A stretch of DNA of 64,000 nucleotides from Odontesthes bonariensis. Lineage: Eukaryota; Chordata; Actinopteri; Atheriniformes; Atherinopsidae. The translations under genes were made by a program, and so were the position numbers. Below, piece after piece: positions 63,708 to 64,000 of the stretch. Below the pieces are notes generated by a model. That model did no database searches and was not told where the DNA came from. It worked only from the letters and a program-made list of their open reading frames with translations. Every line of letters begins with the position of its first letter. Positions within the stretch are counted from its first letter, which is position 1. The stretch is from contig NC_134519.1 of assembly GCF_027942865.1 (NCBI RefSeq), positions 24,400,248 to 24,464,247 of the forward strand. Direction: 5' to 3'.

Positions 63708-63779
63708 GGTTCCATGGTGTAATGGTTAGCACTCTGGACTCTGAATCCAGCAATCCGAGTTCAAATCTCGGTGGAACCT
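63708..63779 (+). tRNA. tRNA-Gln(CTG) copy 59, G45A
   Basis: Type E; last gene in the window. Its spacer is cut at the edge. Confidence 0.92.
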
Positions 63780-64000
63780 GATCTTTGCATTACATTAACA
63801 CTTCTTCCCATTCTCATTTTTGATGAGACCACTCAAGTACGCATTTATGACTACCTCACTTACAATCCATAAGATGAAAATAATATTACAAACATAAAGT
63901 CTTCAAACAAAATCAGGAATATACGGGAAAAATACCACCACTTGTTCTAAGCTTACTCATAAATTCAAATATGTTGGAAAAATATACCTTTCATCAAAAA

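Larger units (their letters stand above)
17140..64000 (+). repeat. Tandem tRNA-Gln(CTG) array, 59 copies, open at right edge
   Basis: Direct head-to-tail repeats, each a 72-nt tRNA gene plus about 700 bp of shared spacer. Unit lengths fall in classes: 774-777 (basic), 779-780 (type A), 789-790 (10-bp duplication of ggaatttaca), 767 (type C, loses ccaactattt between two ATTT repeats), and 877-882 (with a 91-bp LINE-like insert). Types used below, named by the tRNA that starts the unit: A, C62T in the T-stem, with C44A in some; B, C49A; C, preceded by cctgg instead of caggg; D, G18A; E, G45A; F, consensus tRNA with a different 5' flank; G, C44G; T, degenerate acceptor stem; K, consensus tRNA of the left zone. 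Numbers are linear positions in the 72-nt gene. Spacers hold no convincing gene. They contain one TTTT-free stretch of about 300 bp after each tRNA, an AATAAA (gtaataaag), and a splice-acceptor-like tract ttcttcttttccag. Confidence 0.98.
61279..64000 (+). repeat. Higher-order repeat 7: A C D E, cut by window edge
   Basis: Gene starts 61279, 62059, 62826, 63708. Lacks a type B gene and continues past the window. Confidence 0.88.

Noticed and set aside
17140-63779. tRNA-Glu identity suggested by the general look of the gene
   Set aside because: The anticodon loop CTCTGAA gives CTG (Gln); a glutamate tRNA would have CTC or TTC and a TCCC-type acceptor stem.
17140-64000. CRISPR array or ordinary satellite DNA
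   Set aside because: The repeats are about 780 bp with a full tRNA gene in each; there are no short repeats with unique spacers and no cas genes, and the setting is eukaryotic.

Overview
This window is from a vertebrate nuclear genome, almost certainly a ray-finned fish. The evidence is compact intron-exon genes with GT-AG splicing, vertebrate protein families, fish-type interspersed repeat fragments, and a vertebrate-type glutamine tRNA. It divides into a unique gene-bearing part (1 to about 17,100) and a huge tandem tRNA array (17,140 to the right edge).

Gene part. DARS2 (mitochondrial aspartyl-tRNA synthetase, plus strand) enters from the left edge: 15 exons join in one open frame of 570 codons plus stop, and only about the first 75 residues are missing. 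It ends at 6159 with a poly(A) signal at 6528. BPNT2/IMPAD1 (Golgi 3'-phosphoadenosine 5'-phosphate phosphatase, plus strand) is complete: 8 exons, 342 residues, 8299 to 12592, with a nearby poly(A) signal and a perfect CRE palindrome upstream. An ANKRD45-like ankyrin-repeat gene lies on the minus strand (16709 to 16030). It has two visible exons, 144 residues, and a near-consensus RFX X-box just upstream of its ATG. The first and third genes are, as I recall, close neighbours in human (1q25), while BPNT2 is on another human chromosome.

tRNA array. From 17,140 to 64,000 I count 59 head-to-tail copies of one 72-nt tRNA-Gln(CTG) gene, all on the plus strand, each with about 700 bp of shared spacer (unit lengths 767 to 882 bp), plus one tRNA fragment. 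The array runs off the right edge. The anticodon is CTG in every copy, and 16 copies carry the unmodified consensus. The right two thirds form a higher-order repeat of six unit types (A to F; full period 4768-4769 bp), with some periods shortened to five units by visible hybrid units. A stretch of about 11 kb (28.4-39.4 kb) recurs at 49.1-60.1 kb with a constant 20,711-bp offset. Twelve units carry the same 91-bp LINE-like tail with the same 10-bp target duplication, so one insertion was multiplied by unequal exchange. The organisation resembles alpha-satellite higher-order repeats, but the monomer is a Pol III gene.

How the parts relate. The three protein genes have unrelated jobs (mitochondrial translation, sulfation by-product removal, probable cilium function). 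The cytosolic glutamine tRNA array has no evident functional link to the mitochondrial aspartyl enzyme beyond proximity. No retroviral, CRISPR, phage or operon-like features are seen.
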